A program made the position numbers and the translations under genes. The notes beneath the pieces are model-generated. The model ran no database searches, was not told where the DNA came from, and worked only from the letters and a program-made list of their open reading frames with translations. DNA of 5,871 nt, taken from NCBI GenBank assembly GCA_029859485.1, contig JAOUDB010000178.1, positions 1-5,871 on the forward strand. The letters run 5' to 3'. Below are positions 1-5,357 of this stretch, piece by piece. Position 1 is the first letter of the stretch; every line of letters starts with the position of its first letter. The stretch comes from Desulfuromonadales bacterium. Lineage in GTDB: Bacteria > Desulfobacterota > Desulfuromonadia > Desulfuromonadales > BM103.

Positions 1-88
1 CAATGAAACCGTGGGCGACCTCGTGCATGGTGACCGCCAACAATGCCGGCACCAGCATGATCGAAATTTTGAGCAGGATATGTTCCAT
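1..88 (-). CDS. Site-2 protease family (M50-type) membrane zinc metalloprotease, N-terminal fragment
   Basis: Only the first 29 codons are inside the window; the gene runs off the low-coordinate edge. The ATG at 88-86 opens a hydrophobic segment (residues 4-20) that ends directly in HEVAHG (residues 22-27). This is the HExxH zinc-binding motif, with His22 and His26 as predicted ligands and Glu23 as the catalytic base. A first transmembrane helix leading straight into HExxHG is the usual start of the short, PDZ-less site-2 protease family, which cleaves substrates within the membrane. An in-frame stop at 109-107 and no other ATG, GTG or TTG in between leave this as the only sensible start, although the upstream sequence has no strong Shine-Dalgarno (only a weak GGTAAAG). 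The third zinc ligand and the substrate cannot be judged from the fragment. I remember this family sitting near tryptophanyl-tRNA synthetase and scpA/scpB in Geobacter relatives, which is not testable here. Confidence 0.85.
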   Translation of the reverse strand, partial: MEHILLKISIMLVPALLAVTMHEVAHGFI

Positions 89-166
89 AAAGAAGGGCTT
101 TACCAGTCAATTAAAAATCAATGTCCACTTCTAGCAGATGCACCTGTGCAAGTCAACGGTACAGAG

Positions 167-182
167 ACAAATGTATATTTGT
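167..182. promoter_or_regulatory. 16-base inverted repeat upstream of the protease gene, possible operator or -10 region
   Basis: ACAAAT-GTAT-ATTTGT is a perfect 6-base inverted repeat with a 4-base centre, 79 bases upstream of the protease start codon. On the minus strand its centre reads TATACA, a fair -10 hexamer, but no matching -35 box lies 16-18 bases upstream. A second small inverted repeat, TGCAC-CT-GTGCA, lies nearer the gene at 139-150. In AT-rich DNA such repeats arise by chance fairly often, so this is only a candidate regulatory site. Confidence 0.25.
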
Positions 183-264
183 AAGTTGTTGATTTTAATG
201 AATACGTTAGTGCTGGGAGAATAATTACTTAAAATTCTGTGGTACTGCGAAACTGGCTAAAAAA

Positions 265-299
265 TTTCAACAGGGATAGACAGGATGGGCAGGATAAGA
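265..299 (+). repeat. CAGGAT-type short-period repeat, copy 1
   Basis: Three successive units starting at 271, 281 and 290 read CAGGGATAGA, CAGGATGGG and CAGGATAAGA, a period of 9-10 bases, preceded by the AT-rich stretch AAAATTTCAA. The same pattern, AACAGGGAT followed by GGATG and CAGGAT units, occurs on the opposite strand at 3281-3310, where it is also preceded by an A/T-rich run. Two related copies in two gaps of one 5.9-kb window point to a repeat family dispersed in the genome rather than chance. No coding role is visible. Confidence 0.6.
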
Positions 300-340
300 C
301 AAAAGAGTTGAGTCAAAAGATTGACCCTTTTCATTGGCCG

Positions 341-370
341 CAGATAACATCTGATAAGGTCTGATTGTAG
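341..370 (+). repeat. Three tandem degenerate 10-mers (CWGATWR-type)
   Basis: Three adjacent 10-base units read CAGATAACAT, CTGATAAGGT and CTGATTGTAG, sharing C-(A/T)-GAT at exact 10-base spacing. The array begins 41 bases after the CAGGAT-type repeat and has about the same unit length. It may be a decayed member of a similar short-period repeat family. With only three degenerate units, chance is not excluded. Confidence 0.4.
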
Positions 371-429
371 AAATAAAATGAAAAACATGACTAACTTATC
401 AAACGATCATGCGATTGATCCCCTGTCAT
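370..429 (-). terminator. Weak candidate terminator downstream of the nucleotidyltransferase gene
   Basis: Reading the minus strand after the stop at 520, two nested inverted repeats occur: ATGAC/GTCAT (425-429 with 387-391), enclosing GATCA/TGATC (416-420 with 405-409). They are followed by the T-rich tract GTTTTTCATTTTATTTC (386-370). The position and T-tract fit an intrinsic terminator, but both stems are only 5 bases, AT-rich and separated by unpaired bases, so the predicted stability is low. Termination could instead be Rho-dependent or absent. Confidence 0.2.
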
Positions 430-519
430 TTACGAGACCCGCCGGTTTTGGTTTTTCTCATCGATTACTATAGACGTGGGAGATGATTGCCGTTTACTTG
501 CATGGGACAGTCCTTGTGT

Positions 520-3168
520 TTATCCAGAAAGGAATTTTTTCTCCACAAGTTCCCTTTCATCCTCAACACTTACAACCCGACCATCCAGACGCGCATAGAG
601 CAAAGTATCCAGGATTTCGCGATAAACGGGACCCGGCTGAAAACCCATAGTTGCAAGGTCGTGACCTGAGAGTAGCGGTTGGGCATCGCGCAGGTGGGTG
701 ATGTAATGAGAAATCCATTGACGCACCAGATCTTGAGAGGTTCTGGCCATCATGAAGAGCAGAATCTCTGTCGATAAGGGTTTGAACCACCGGTACAGGC
801 TGCTTGACTTTGGCTGCCGCATCCCTTCAGGACGGGATTCCAGGCGTTTCAGTATCCCCAGGGCTGTGCTTCGTTGCTGGCTGAGCATGTCATGATAGCG
901 GGGAATCAGCTGCAGGCGCTCAGAAAGGTTCGTGATTTCCTCTCGATCAAGGATTGCGGTGAACACCAGGAAATAACAGAACCAACGCTCACAGGGCTGA
1001 CCGGTATAGAGCAGGTCGTACCAGTCAGTGGTACGCCTGGCTTCATCGAAAGACCTGGAATAATCGATCTTGCTGGTCAACTTGGGGTGAATCTGCCTGA
1101 GCACATCCAGGCGAGCCAGTCGTGACACCGCAGGGAGTGGCTGTGGCTCATTCAGGATCAGAAACAGTTCGCTAAAGACACGATGCCCGCTGACCTTCTC
1201 CATCAACCCCAAGCGCACGGCGCTGTTGAGCAGGTGTTCGGTTTGTTTACCAATTTGGAAGCCGAGGCGCTGTTCAAAGCGTACCGCACGAAAAACCCGG
1301 GTCGGGTCCTCAACAAAACTCAGATTGTGAAGCACCCGAAGGACTTTGTCGTCAATATCGCGCTGCCCACCATAATAGTCGAACAATGAACCATAGGCGT
1401 CCTGGTTCAAACTGATCGCCAGCGTATTGATGGTAAAATCGCGGCGGCTGAGATCCATCTTCACCGAGGCATGTTCAACATCGGGCAAGGCCCCCGGTCG
1501 TAGATAATACTCCATCCGAGCTGAGGCAACATCGATCTTGAAATCATCCGGGAAGATAAGAACCGCGGTGCCGAACTTGTGATGGCAGCGAACCCGACAA
1601 TCGTTTTGCAGGGCAAAAGCCTCAGCAAAGGCAACGCCATCGCCTTCAACAACGACATCGAGATCCAGGTTGTTTTTATTCATCAGGAGATCGCGAACAA
1701 ACCCCCCAACAACAAAGACCTTGAGGTCGAGCTCGTCAGCAACCTGGCCAAGCTGCGTGAGCAGATCCTGAATGCGTTTCGGCAAGCGATTACGGATCAA
1801 CCGCTGAATCTGACCGGCGCGATAACGTCTACCACCACGATTGACCAGATTGGTTTCTCCGGATCGCGTCGGTGTGCCGACGCTGCTGGCAAGGTGCCGC
1901 AACAGGTCCGTACGGGTGATCGCCCCCACCAGTCGCCCCCCCTCGACAACAGGTGCAAAGCGTTGATTACTCTCGACAAAGAGCATCTTCAAAAGGGCAA
2001 CGGAGGTCTGAGGTTCAACCTGCTGGAAATCGCTGGTCATGATTTCACTGACCGGTTGCTCCTGCAGGCCATGATAAACGGCCTTGTCGACAAGTTGCCG
2101 TGAAATGATCCCGACGACCTCATCCTTGCTCAGAACAGGGATGGCATTGATGTTATAACGGGACAGGATCTGATGCGCTTCGGCAACCGAATCAGCCGCG
2201 AAGACCGATTTAACAGGTGTTGACATCAGGTGACGGGCTTGCCATTGCGGCTTGATATGCTGTTGCAAAACCTTCGGAAGCTGTTCCAGAATTTGCAGCA
2301 AGGTCAGGTCGCGTACTGAACAAGAGGCCGCCGAAGCGTGTCCTCCCCCGCCGAACTCGTGCAGGATATTGCCGACATGGACGTCTTCCAGTCGAGAACG
2401 TGCAACGAGGAACACCCGGCTCTCCATCCGCACCACCACAAAGAGGACGTCGAGGTTCTCCATGTCTTTGAGCTTGTGGGCCAGGGTGGCGATATCACCG
2501 ACGAAGTAGTCGATCGAAGCGTGGGCAATAGCGACATTAATGCCGTGGATATTGAGGATACTTTTACTTGCGAGCAGATCATTGAGAAGGTGGACCTGGT
2601 CGGGAGTCATCTCCTGCACGATCAAGTCCGCGACGGTATTGAGATTGGCGCCCTGGGTGAGCAGATAGGCGGCGGCCTGGTAGTCTTTAACAGTTGTCGT
2701 GTGGAAGGTCAGGCTGCCTGTGTCCTCGTAGAGGCCGAGCATCATCATGGTTGCTTCGTCGGAAGTCAGCTCAACCTCTTGCTCCATAAAGAGATGGCTG
2801 AACACCGTCACCGTCGAGCCAACGAGCTCAACATGCTCGAGTGAACCTTTCAGGTCGCGATCTTTGACAGGATGATGGTCATAAATATGGATATCGACCC
2901 CAGGGCGCTCGGCAATAACTCCAAAGGGGCCGATTCGGGACGCCTTACGCACATCAACCAGAATCAGGCGGGTGACTTCGTCAAGATCGATGTCACGGGC
3001 ACGCTTGAAGCCGAAGACATACTGAACGCTGCGCAGAAAGAACTCACGCAGGCTGCGCTCCTGGCCACCGGGAAACACCATCACAGCATCGGGATAAAGC
3101 CGCTTGGCAGCGATCATCGAACCAAGACAATCAAAATCGGCGTTGATGTGGGTGGTGATGACTTCCAT
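520..3168 (-). CDS. DHH phosphoesterase / CBS pair / tRNA nucleotidyltransferase fusion, probably A-adding (or CCA-adding) enzyme
   Basis: This 882-residue protein has four modules. Residues 1-300 form a DHH-DHHA1 phosphoesterase with all expected metal-binding motifs: H7, D11 and D13 (motif I), D72, D97-H98-H99, D149 (EDTGS), and the substrate loop GGGGHASAAS at 273-282. Residues 312-363 and 373-430 are two CBS domains; only the second keeps the T-x-x-D nucleotide-ribose motif (T418-D421). Residues 455-640 are a class II nucleotidyltransferase head: GGFVRD 488-493, catalytic D502/D504, RRDFTIN 575-581 and the template-like EDPTR 620-624. The rest is the tRNA-binding neck, body and tail, ending in a typical GHDLATMGFQPGP (835-847). 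The family adds C and/or A to tRNA 3' ends or polyadenylates RNA. After the DxD motif this protein has HHKFGTA (529-535) instead of the G-(R/K)-(R/K)-F signature of bacterial poly(A) polymerases, which favours a tRNA enzyme. Separate CC- and A-adding enzymes are known in Aquifex and Geobacter, and the long DHH-CBS form is, as I recall, the A-adding one. The ATG at 3168 starts directly at the first DHH strand; the only upstream signal is a weak GGGAA. Confidence 0.9.
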   Translation of the reverse strand: MEVITTHINADFDCLGSMIAAKRLYPDAVMVFPGGQERSLREFFLRSVQYVFGFKRARDIDLDEVTRLILVDVRKASRIGPFGVIAERPGVDIHIYDHHPVKDRDLKGSLEHVELVGSTVTVFSHLFMEQEVELTSDEATMMMLGLYEDTGSLTFHTTTVKDYQAAAYLLTQGANLNTVADLIVQEMTPDQVHLLNDLLASKSILNIHGINVAIAHASIDYFVGDIATLAHKLKDMENLDVLFVVVRMESRVFLVARSRLEDVHVGNILHEFGGGGHASAASCSVRDLTLLQILEQLPKVLQQHIKPQWQARHLMSTPVKSVFAADSVAEAHQILSRYNINAIPVLSKDEVVGIISRQLVDKAVYHGLQEQPVSEIMTSDFQQVEPQTSVALLKMLFVESNQRFAPVVEGGRLVGAITRTDLLRHLASSVGTPTRSGETNLVNRGGRRYRAGQIQRLIRNRLPKRIQDLLTQLGQVADELDLKVFVVGGFVRDLLMNKNNLDLDVVVEGDGVAFAEAFALQNDCRVRCHHKFGTAVLIFPDDFKIDVASARMEYYLRPGALPDVEHASVKMDLSRRDFTINTLAISLNQDAYGSLFDYYGGQRDIDDKVLRVLHNLSFVEDPTRVFRAVRFEQRLGFQIGKQTEHLLNSAVRLGLMEKVSGHRVFSELFLILNEPQPLPAVSRLARLDVLRQIHPKLTSKIDYSRSFDEARRTTDWYDLLYTGQPCERWFCYFLVFTAILDREEITNLSERLQLIPRYHDMLSQQRSTALGILKRLESRPEGMRQPKSSSLYRWFKPLSTEILLFMMARTSQDLVRQWISHYITHLRDAQPLLSGHDLATMGFQPGPVYREILDTLLYARLDGRVVSVEDERELVEKKFLSG

Positions 3169-3183
3169 GGATCGGTTCCCGAT

Positions 3184-3362
3184 AGCTGTAAGTTAAAAGC
3201 TGTAAGTAAAACTACAGAGGGGATTAGAAGGTAAAAGTGACAGAAAAGCAAATAACCTAAACCCTGCTCCTCTCGACTTTACATCCTGTTCATCCCCTTC
3301 ATCCCTGTTAAAAATTCTTTTTGTTTATTGTAGTTTACCTTACAGCCCTAAAGCTTACAGCT
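3184..3362. repeat. 179-base inverted-repeat (MITE-like) element between pyrD and the nucleotidyltransferase gene
   Basis: The left end (3184-3216) and the reverse complement of the right end (3329-3362) share the order AGCTGTAAG, a 6-7 base variable spacer, GCTGTAAG, two differing bases, then AAACTACA. That makes at least 25 identical positions in arms of 33 and 34 bases, around a 112-base centre. Each arm contains the GCTGTAAG unit twice, and on the right a further degenerate unit lies just outside (AGCTATA at 3363-3369 read on the minus strand). The centre has no open frame of note and carries a CAGGAT-type repeat (3281-3310). The element fills most of the 219-base gap, ending 15 bases before the nucleotidyltransferase start and 25 bases after the pyrD stop. 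In an RNA running from pyrD the arms could pair into a long stem. No flanking target-site duplication is evident by eye. Confidence 0.65.
3281..3310 (-). repeat. CAGGAT-type short-period repeat, copy 2 (inside the inverted-repeat element)
   Basis: On the minus strand this reads TAACAGGGATGAAGG, then GGATGAACAGGATGT, three units of about 9 bases built on GGGATGA/CAGGATG. It matches the plus-strand copy at 265-299 in the leading AACAGGGAT, in the unit length and in the A/T-rich run before it (AAAAAGAATTTTT here). The two copies lie in opposite orientation about 3 kb apart. Confidence 0.6.
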
Positions 3363-3371
3363 TATAGCTGT

Positions 3372-3396
3372 CGTTTATAGACTGCCGCTATAAACG
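3372..3396 (-). other. Perfect 9-base hairpin over the pyrD stop codon
   Basis: CGTTTATAG (3372-3380) and CTATAAACG (3388-3396) are exact reverse complements separated by a 7-base loop. On the minus strand the upstream arm contains the last codons and TAG stop of pyrD. No T-tract follows, so it is not a standard intrinsic terminator. It could protect or help process the 3' end of a pyrK-pyrD transcript. An adjacent smaller palindrome, ACAGCT-TAT-AGCTGT at 3358-3372, could stack on it. Confidence 0.4.
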
Positions 3397-4329
3397 GAGA
3401 CTGCCAATCAAATCATGGATATCATCAATGCCCTCTTCAACCAGGAACTCTTCGATACCTTCAATAATTGAGATCATGGCCGTTGGGTCGACGAAATTGG
3501 CCGTACCAACCTGAACCGCTTTGGCTCCGACGATCAGAAACTCGAGGGCGTCCATGGCCTTAACGATGCCGCCGATACCGATAACCGGAACCGAAACAGT
3601 CTGCACGACCTGGTGGACCATACGCACAGCAACGGGTCTGATGGCAGGGCCGGAGAGACCACCGGTCATGTTTGCGATACGGGGTTTGCGTGTATTCACA
3701 TCCACCGACATGCCGGTAATCGTGTTGATGCAGGCGATGGCATCAGCGCCGGCCTCTTCAACCGCACGGGCAACAACGGTGATATCGGTCACGTTGGGGG
3801 TCAACTTGACGATCAAGGGTTTTTGCAGATTCTTTCGAACCAGGGCAACCACCTCGCTGGCCGCCTTCGGATCGGTCCCGAAGACAATGCCCCCCTGCTT
3901 GACGTTCGGGCAGGAAATGTTCAGCTCCCCTGCTGCGATTTCCGGTATGTCGTTAAGACGTTTGGCGACTTCGCCATACTCTTCGAGGGTGTTGCCGAAG
4001 AAGTTGGCGATCACCGGCGTGTTGACGGTGCGCAGGAAAGGCATCTTGTGCTGGATAAAAGCATCGATACCAACATTCTGCAGGCCAATGGCGTTGAGCA
4101 TGCCGCTGACGGTTTCGGCGATACGGGGCGTCGGGTTGCCGGCCTTCGGCTTGAGAGAAAGGCCCTTGGTGACGATGGCCCCGATCTTCTCCATATCGAC
4201 AAAGGGCGTATATTCTTCACCATAGCCAAAGGTCCCCGATGCCGGCATAACCGGGTTGCGCAGCTTGATGCCGGCAATTTCCACGGACATGTCGGGCCGT
4301 CTAACAATTTCTTGCTTTAACTCGCTCAT
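3388..4329 (-). CDS. pyrD: Dihydroorotate dehydrogenase B (NAD+), catalytic subunit PyrD
   Basis: PyrD oxidises dihydroorotate to orotate on FMN, the fourth step of pyrimidine synthesis, in the cytoplasm. It passes the electrons to PyrK. The 313-residue protein shows the class 1 TIM-barrel pattern: SGTFGYG (31-37), TKG at 54-56, NAIGLQN (79-85), NISCPN (137-142), VKL at 174-176, GGLSGP (223-228), GIGGI (251-255) and GTANF (275-279). Cys140 in NISCPN is the catalytic base of class 1 enzymes (class 2 enzymes use Ser), and the neighbouring pyrK makes it class 1B. I chose the ATG at 4329 because it overlaps the pyrK stop as TGATG and has a G6 Shine-Dalgarno 8 bases upstream. A GTG three codons earlier would have that G-run immediately against it. 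The Met14 codon (4290) is another possible start and would give a length closer to some relatives, but its upstream signal is weaker. Confidence 0.96.
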   Translation of the reverse strand: MSELKQEIVRRPDMSVEIAGIKLRNPVMPASGTFGYGEEYTPFVDMEKIGAIVTKGLSLKPKAGNPTPRIAETVSGMLNAIGLQNVGIDAFIQHKMPFLRTVNTPVIANFFGNTLEEYGEVAKRLNDIPEIAAGELNISCPNVKQGGIVFGTDPKAASEVVALVRKNLQKPLIVKLTPNVTDITVVARAVEEAGADAIACINTITGMSVDVNTRKPRIANMTGGLSGPAIRPVAVRMVHQVVQTVSVPVIGIGGIVKAMDALEFLIVGAKAVQVGTANFVDPTAMISIIEGIEEFLVEEGIDDIHDLIGSLRL

Positions 4330-5186
4330 CAGGCGCACCCCCCACAGTCATTATCATTTTTTCCAAGAGCACTCCAATCCAGGTACTGCGACTTAAAAAC
4401 CGGCCCGACCTTGCAGGAGCAGAGATAACTCGGTTTCTCTTCAGTATGCCCTGCCCCTTTTACGACACAGCCCAAACAAGCACCGACACCGCAGGCCATG
4501 GATTCTTCCAGTGAAACCTGTAAAGGCGTCTTGTACTTGACACAGATGTCATGAACCGCAGCGAGCATCGGCATGGGACCGCAAGTGAAAACCTCTGTCT
4601 CTGGATACTTCTGCAGCTTGCGCTCCAGAACCTGGGTCACCAGTCCTGACTCACCGAGACTTCCGTCATCAGTGGAGATGTAAGTTTCCACGCCGAGACG
4701 TTCGAACTCAGTGACAGCCAGGATGTCGTCACGGGTCCGGCCACCCATCAACAGGCGCACCTTGCAGCCATTGGCAACCAACTCTCCGGCCAGCATGTAG
4801 AGCGGAACCAAGCCGATACCGCCGCCCACCAGGATCTTTTCGCCTTTACGTGAGGTGCAGTCGAAACCGTTGCCCAGTGGCCCCAACAGCTCAACCTTGT
4901 CGCCTTCATGAAGCTCCGCCATAATGCTGGTCCCACTGCCGACGACCTTGTAGACGATCTCGACGAACTCTTTCGGCGGCAGGCCATCACAATCAGCGGG
5001 CAAAAACCCGGTGCGGAAGATGCCAAAAGGTCGCCTCAGCAGTGGCGGCAGTGAGCGCTGCACACGAAACATGATAAACTGCCCGGCGTGGGCATTCTCG
5101 CCAAAGCCGGGAGCCAGGATCTTCATCCGGAAATAACCGGGCGAAATCTCCTGGTTGGAAATAATCTTGGTCCTGTAATTCTTCAT
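4329..5186 (-). CDS. pyrK: Dihydroorotate dehydrogenase B (NAD+), electron transfer subunit PyrK
   Basis: PyrK takes electrons from the FMN of PyrD through a [2Fe-2S] cluster and FAD to NAD+; the two subunits form an alpha2-beta2 enzyme in the family. The 285-residue protein is a ferredoxin reductase-like fold. A beta-barrel FAD domain (1-108) carries RRPFGIF (51-57) and KVVGSGT (80-86). The NAD domain (116-215) has VGGGIGLVPL (120-129) and CGPMPML (202-208). The cluster domain has Cys232, Cys237 and Cys240 (C-x4-C-x2-C) and a fourth ligand, probably Cys258 in CKVGPVF, with an extra Cys256 two residues before it. The last residues carry another C-x2-C (Cys281, Cys284), which I do not recognise as a family feature. 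The ATG at 5186 follows a good AGGAGA. The stop overlaps the pyrD start, so the subunits should be translationally coupled. The gene starts 171 bases after the rimI stop. Confidence 0.96.
   Translation of the reverse strand: MKNYRTKIISNQEISPGYFRMKILAPGFGENAHAGQFIMFRVQRSLPPLLRRPFGIFRTGFLPADCDGLPPKEFVEIVYKVVGSGTSIMAELHEGDKVELLGPLGNGFDCTSRKGEKILVGGGIGLVPLYMLAGELVANGCKVRLLMGGRTRDDILAVTEFERLGVETYISTDDGSLGESGLVTQVLERKLQKYPETEVFTCGPMPMLAAVHDICVKYKTPLQVSLEESMACGVGACLGCVVKGAGHTEEKPSYLCSCKVGPVFKSQYLDWSALGKNDNDCGGCA
4338..4343 (-). promoter_or_regulatory. Ribosome binding site of pyrD inside the pyrK 3' end
   Basis: A run of six G on the minus strand ends 8 bases before the ATG at 4329. The same bases encode Gly282-Gly283 of PyrK. 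This site decides for the ATG at 4329 over the GTG at 4338. Confidence 0.6.
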
Positions 5187-5196
5187 AAAGGCCTAT

Positions 5197-5202
5197 TCTC
5201 CT
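5197..5202 (-). promoter_or_regulatory. Ribosome binding site of pyrK
   Basis: AGGAGA on the minus strand lies 10 bases before the pyrK ATG at 5186. It is the strongest Shine-Dalgarno match in the window and fixes the pyrK start. Confidence 0.75.
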
Positions 5203-5233
5203 GAAGTTTCAAAATCAACAACCTAAAAAAATA

Positions 5234-5344
5234 TTTAACGCAGAGGCGCAGGCGCAGAGGAAAACCTCTAAACTTCTTAATAAAGCGTTTCAAACCGGTA
5301 TCTGCGCTCTGCACTCTGCTTCTCCACGTCTCAGCGTTGAGAAA
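5234..5344. repeat. GCAGAG-rich palindromic element between rimI and pyrK
   Basis: The left part (5237-5260) reads AACGCAGAGGCGCAGG followed by CGCAGAGG. The right part, read on the minus strand (5338-5301), begins AACGCTGAG, continues through GAGAAGCAGAGTGCAGAG and ends GCGCAGA. The outer AACGC(A/T)GAG ends match at 8 of 9 bases. The inner arms 5240-5258 and 5301-5319 share GCAGAG at one end and GCGCAGA at the other over 19 bases. A small AGAGG-AAAA-CCTCT hairpin (5256-5269) sits inside. The element fills most of the 171-base gap, looks like a non-coding interspersed repeat, and would be transcribed between rimI and pyrK if the genes share an RNA. No coding frame or clear promoter was found in the gap. 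Confidence 0.6.
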
Positions 5345-5357
5345 AGTGGACAGGACA

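Larger units (their letters stand above)
89..519. other. 431-base intergenic region, AT-rich, no gene seen
   Basis: The gap between the nucleotidyltransferase stop and the protease start is much longer than the other spacings here. I see no credible coding frame in it: the short plus-strand open frame starting at 487 is mostly the antisense of the neighbouring gene. It holds a 16-base inverted repeat (167-182), a CAGGAT-type short-period repeat (265-299), a small GTCAA/TTGAC inverted repeat (312-325), three tandem 10-mers (341-370) and a weak hairpin followed by a T-rich tract on the minus strand (370-429). Its size suggests that the protease gene has its own promoter, but I could not find a good -35/-10 pair. 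Confidence 0.6.

Noticed and set aside
265..370. CRISPR-like array
   Set aside because: The units are 9-10 bases long, degenerate and without spacers of even length, so this is not a CRISPR array.
421..460. Plus-strand terminator at the GACCCGCCGGTTTTGGTTTTT stretch
   Set aside because: The T-rich end is suggestive but only a 3-base stem can form in front of it, and no plus-strand gene needs terminating there.
1579..2103. 174-codon plus-strand open frame inside the nucleotidyltransferase gene
   Set aside because: It lies entirely antisense to strongly conserved CBS and nucleotidyltransferase motifs, has no recognisable domain, and is the expected shadow of a GC-rich gene.
2872..3234. Plus-strand open frame crossing the start of the nucleotidyltransferase gene
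   Set aside because: Most of it is antisense to the DHH domain and the remainder lies in the repeat element; there is nothing protein-like about it.
3184..3362. Intrinsic terminator between pyrD and the nucleotidyltransferase gene
   Set aside because: The long inverted repeat has a 112-base loop and no T-tract after a compact GC-rich stem on the minus strand, so a repeat element explains it better.
3613..4320. 235-codon plus-strand open frames over pyrD (also 3521-4225)
   Set aside because: Both are antisense to the well-supported pyrD frame, with compositions typical of shadow frames and no recognisable fold or motif.
4330..4338. GTG start of pyrD at 4338 (316 residues)
   Set aside because: The G-run would lie directly against the GTG, while the ATG at 4329 has correct spacing and a TGATG overlap with pyrK.
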